DNA of 11,775 nt. Source: Deinococcus aquaedulcis (GTDB lineage: Bacteria > Deinococcota > Deinococci > Deinococcales > Deinococcaceae). The DNA lies in the NCBI RefSeq assembly GCF_019693445.1, contig NZ_JAHRBL010000041.1, forward strand, positions 1 through 11,775, in the 5' to 3' direction. The translations under genes and the position numbers were made by a program. The stretch's first letter is position 1, and every line of letters starts with the position of its first letter. The notes beneath the pieces were generated by a model that made no database searches, was not told the DNA's origin, and was given only the letters and a program-made list of their open reading frames with translations. Below, piece by piece: positions 10,363-11,775 of the stretch.

Positions 10363-11491
10363 TCAACTTTGGTTAGCTAAGTTCGTTGGATAAAGGCGGG
10401 CCAACTTTTGTCTGGCCATTGCGGTGGAAAAGGTCCAGTTCACGCCGCGTTTCTGACGGTTGCGTTCGGCAACCCACGCTTGCACCTCGTCGTGCAGTTC
10501 TTCCTTTGACCCGATCCGGCGATCGAGACATTGCTTGCTCAGCGCCGCAAACTCGATCTCGACGGCATTGAGCCAGCTGCCATGCTTCGGCGTGAAGTGG
10601 AATTCTAATTTTGACGCGATGCGATGCGCTTCCGCGGCACCAAAGGTCTCATAGAGCACACCTTTGCTGTGGGTACTGAGGTTGTCCAAGACCAACCGAA
10701 TCTTGGTGGCTGCTGGGTAGAATTCGTCGACCAGACGCTGCATACAGCGAGCAAAATCCGCTTTCGTGCGGCGCTCAGTGACGTCCAGCCAACGTCTGTT
10801 TCCCTTAGGCTCCAGGTAACCGAAGAGATTTGCAGTTCCCCGACGTTCATATTCATAGTCATACCGAAAGGGTTGTCCTGGCTGCAGAGGAGTCGGCTGC
10901 ACCACATCGGCGATCAATTGACAAGGCCGCTCGTCGAAGCACACGACTCGGAATGCCGCGTCGAACGGCTCGGCATACAGGTCGAGGACGTGTTCCATCG
11001 CGGCCACGAACGCGCCATTCTCGCAAGGCGGAATCACCCACTGTTCTTTCAGGTGCGGTTTGAGTTTGTTTTTTCAGTGTTTTCCGGACGGTCTCGTGAC
11101 ACAGGTGTGGGACGTAACCAAGTTCCACCATCTTGTCGGCCAACAGGCGAAGGGACAGCCGCGGCTGTCCCTTTTCTCGGGTACAGGCGAGTGCGATCAA
11201 GTGCGCCTGGGTGCGTTCATTGAGCACATGGGGCTTCAGATTCTGAGGATGCAGGTGATGGAGAGCAGCGTCTAGTCCTGCCTCAACGAACCGCTTGCGC
11301 ACACGGAACACTGTGTGCGTGCAAATCTCCAACTGCGCTGCAATGGCCTGGTCACGGAGCGCTGGACCATGCTGGTCGGCTTTCAGCAGGATGCGGGCAT
11401 GGGTCAACTGGCGAGCAGGGGCGACACCCGCCTTGAGCAGCCCTTTGAGACGCGCTTGCTGCTCGGCTTCAAGGCGCACAGCGTATTTCAT
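10363..11491 (-). pseudogene. IS630-family transposase in two frames (frameshifted or recoded)
   Basis: This is a DDE transposase split in two. The first frame starts at ATG 11491 with MKYAVRLEAEQQARLKGLL and contains a helix-turn-helix (RDQAIAAQLEICTHTVFRVR, then KRFVEAGLDAALHH). It runs to HETVRKTLKK at the A6 tract 11069-11074, beyond which it reads unrelated residues. The homologous continuation lies in another frame, NKLKPHLKEQWVIPPCENGAF, running to the stop at 10363-10365. The second part has the catalytic triad: Asp in VVCFDERP, Asp in LVLDNLSTHSKG and Glu in HGSWLNAVEIEF. The canonical family junction reads LKKN.LKPH, so two bases appear lost, or one gained relative to LKN. Transcriptional slippage or programmed frameshifting at the A tract could restore a fused product, so it may not be dead. 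No good Shine-Dalgarno precedes the start. Confidence 0.85.
11152..11175 (+). terminator. Terminator-like perfect palindrome plus T-tract, antisense to the transposase
   Basis: A 20-base perfect palindrome (GGGACAGC, CGCG, GCTGTCCC) at 11152-11171 is followed by TTTT on the plus strand. It forms an 8-bp GC-rich stem with a 4-base loop. It lies inside the first transposase frame, where the minus strand encodes EKGQPRLSLRL. It could stop transcription running into the element against the transposase, or be a coding coincidence. Confidence 0.4.
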
Positions 11492-11537
11492 GCTTGAGGG
11501 TACGCCTGTTGTATGGGGAACGCGGTGAAATGACCGT

Positions 11538-11773
11538 AAGGCGAGGAAAGAATCCTGAGCGGAATAGATCTCAAAGCTCAGCAGCAGCCTCGTGATGCTG
11601 ATCTGGCAATTGGCAAGCCCCTGTTGATCAGCCGCAACCTGGACCACGCGCCCATCACTCAGGAGTTGCACCTTGTATAGCGGAGTGAATAGCCGTGCTG
11701 GTGGAGAAATTCCTCGTTCTTGAGGAAGGTTCGGAGCAGGCGGTTCAAATACACGCTCGGCATCACCGTCATC
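11538..11773 (-). pseudogene. Partial unidentified gene, apparently truncated by the IS630 element
   Basis: An open frame enters from the right edge on the minus strand and runs without a stop into the IS630 transposase start, with which it is in frame. Its residues include PPARLFTPLYKVQLLSDGRV and ITRLLLSFEIYSAQDSFLAL; composition and codon use look like real coding. It has a faint resemblance to the segment ahead of the JAB domain in RadC-like proteins (LYKVQLL then a block like DSFLAL), but I do not consider that an identification. Homology would be expected to end near the TA at 11537-11538. The sequence left of the element does not continue this gene in frame, so the downstream half is lost or moved. 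Confidence 0.35.
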
Positions 11774-11775
11774 AG

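Larger units (their letters stand above)
10354..11537 (-). mobile_element. IS630-family insertion sequence (boundaries approximate)
   Basis: A 1.1-1.2 kb element is inferred from the transposase reading frames (start 11491, stop 10363), which fits IS630 size. IS630 elements insert at TA. Candidate TA dinucleotides flank the coding region at 10353-10354 and 11537-11538. The sequences just inside them (GTGGGGCGTCAACTTTGG on the plus strand, CGGTCATTTCACC on the minus strand) share only a weak GTCA..TT pattern. The exact ends are therefore not established; the family call rests on the transposase. Confidence 0.7.

Noticed and set aside
11066..11074. Classical -1 slippery heptamer A AAA AAC for the transposase
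   Set aside because: The heptamer is present, but its zero frame is that of the second open frame. The required switch is +1 (or -2) from the first frame, so the standard -1 mechanism does not fit.

Overview
The window looks like chromosomal DNA from a high-GC bacterium, most likely Deinococcus or a close relative. This is an inference from three things: the GC-rich coding style, a type I-E repeat of the Deinococcus-Thermus kind, and an IS630-family element next to cobalamin genes. No rRNA or other taxonomic marker is present, so the genus is not proven.

Region 1 (1-6067, + strand) is a type I-E CRISPR-Cas operon without cas3: casA/cas8e (5'-truncated), casB/cse2, cas7e, cas5e, cas6e, cas1e and cas2e. 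Neighbours overlap by 1-20 bases or are 3 bases apart, so it reads as one transcription unit. CasA lacks the first ~85 residues of the family. The 120 bases before it carry the end of an unrelated frame and in-frame stops, most simply explained by an insertion-sequence end lying inside casA. GC content switches sharply within casB and cas7e, which suggests the operon is a recombinational mosaic.

Region 2 (6068-~8190) is a 68-bp leader and a CRISPR array of 33 recognisable 29-nt repeats with 31-33-nt spacers. The first 26 repeats are identical. The last seven degrade progressively, followed by one broken remnant. The polarity fits spacer acquisition at the leader (cas2) end. Two spacers are physically unusual: one is almost entirely a perfect inverted repeat and one is a G-quadruplex-like G-run.

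Region 3 (8192-10113, - strand) holds cobQ followed by cobU, two late cobalamin genes coupled by an ATGA overlap and convergent with the array. About 240 bases of non-coding DNA with two inverted repeats lie upstream of cobQ, and no cobalamin riboswitch is recognisable there.

Region 4 (~10354-11537, - strand) is an IS630-family element whose transposase is split into two frames at an A6 tract. Beyond it, to the window edge, is an open reading frame that appears to be a truncated host gene.

How the parts work together: Cas6e would process the array transcript, Cas7e/Cas5e/Cse2/Cas8e would form the Cascade surveillance complex, Cas1-Cas2 would add spacers, and Cas3 (outside the window, if present) would degrade targets. 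The processing and adaptation genes look intact. Interference is doubtful because of the Cas8e truncation. The system is a known type; the novelty lies in its damaged and mosaic state and in the odd spacers.
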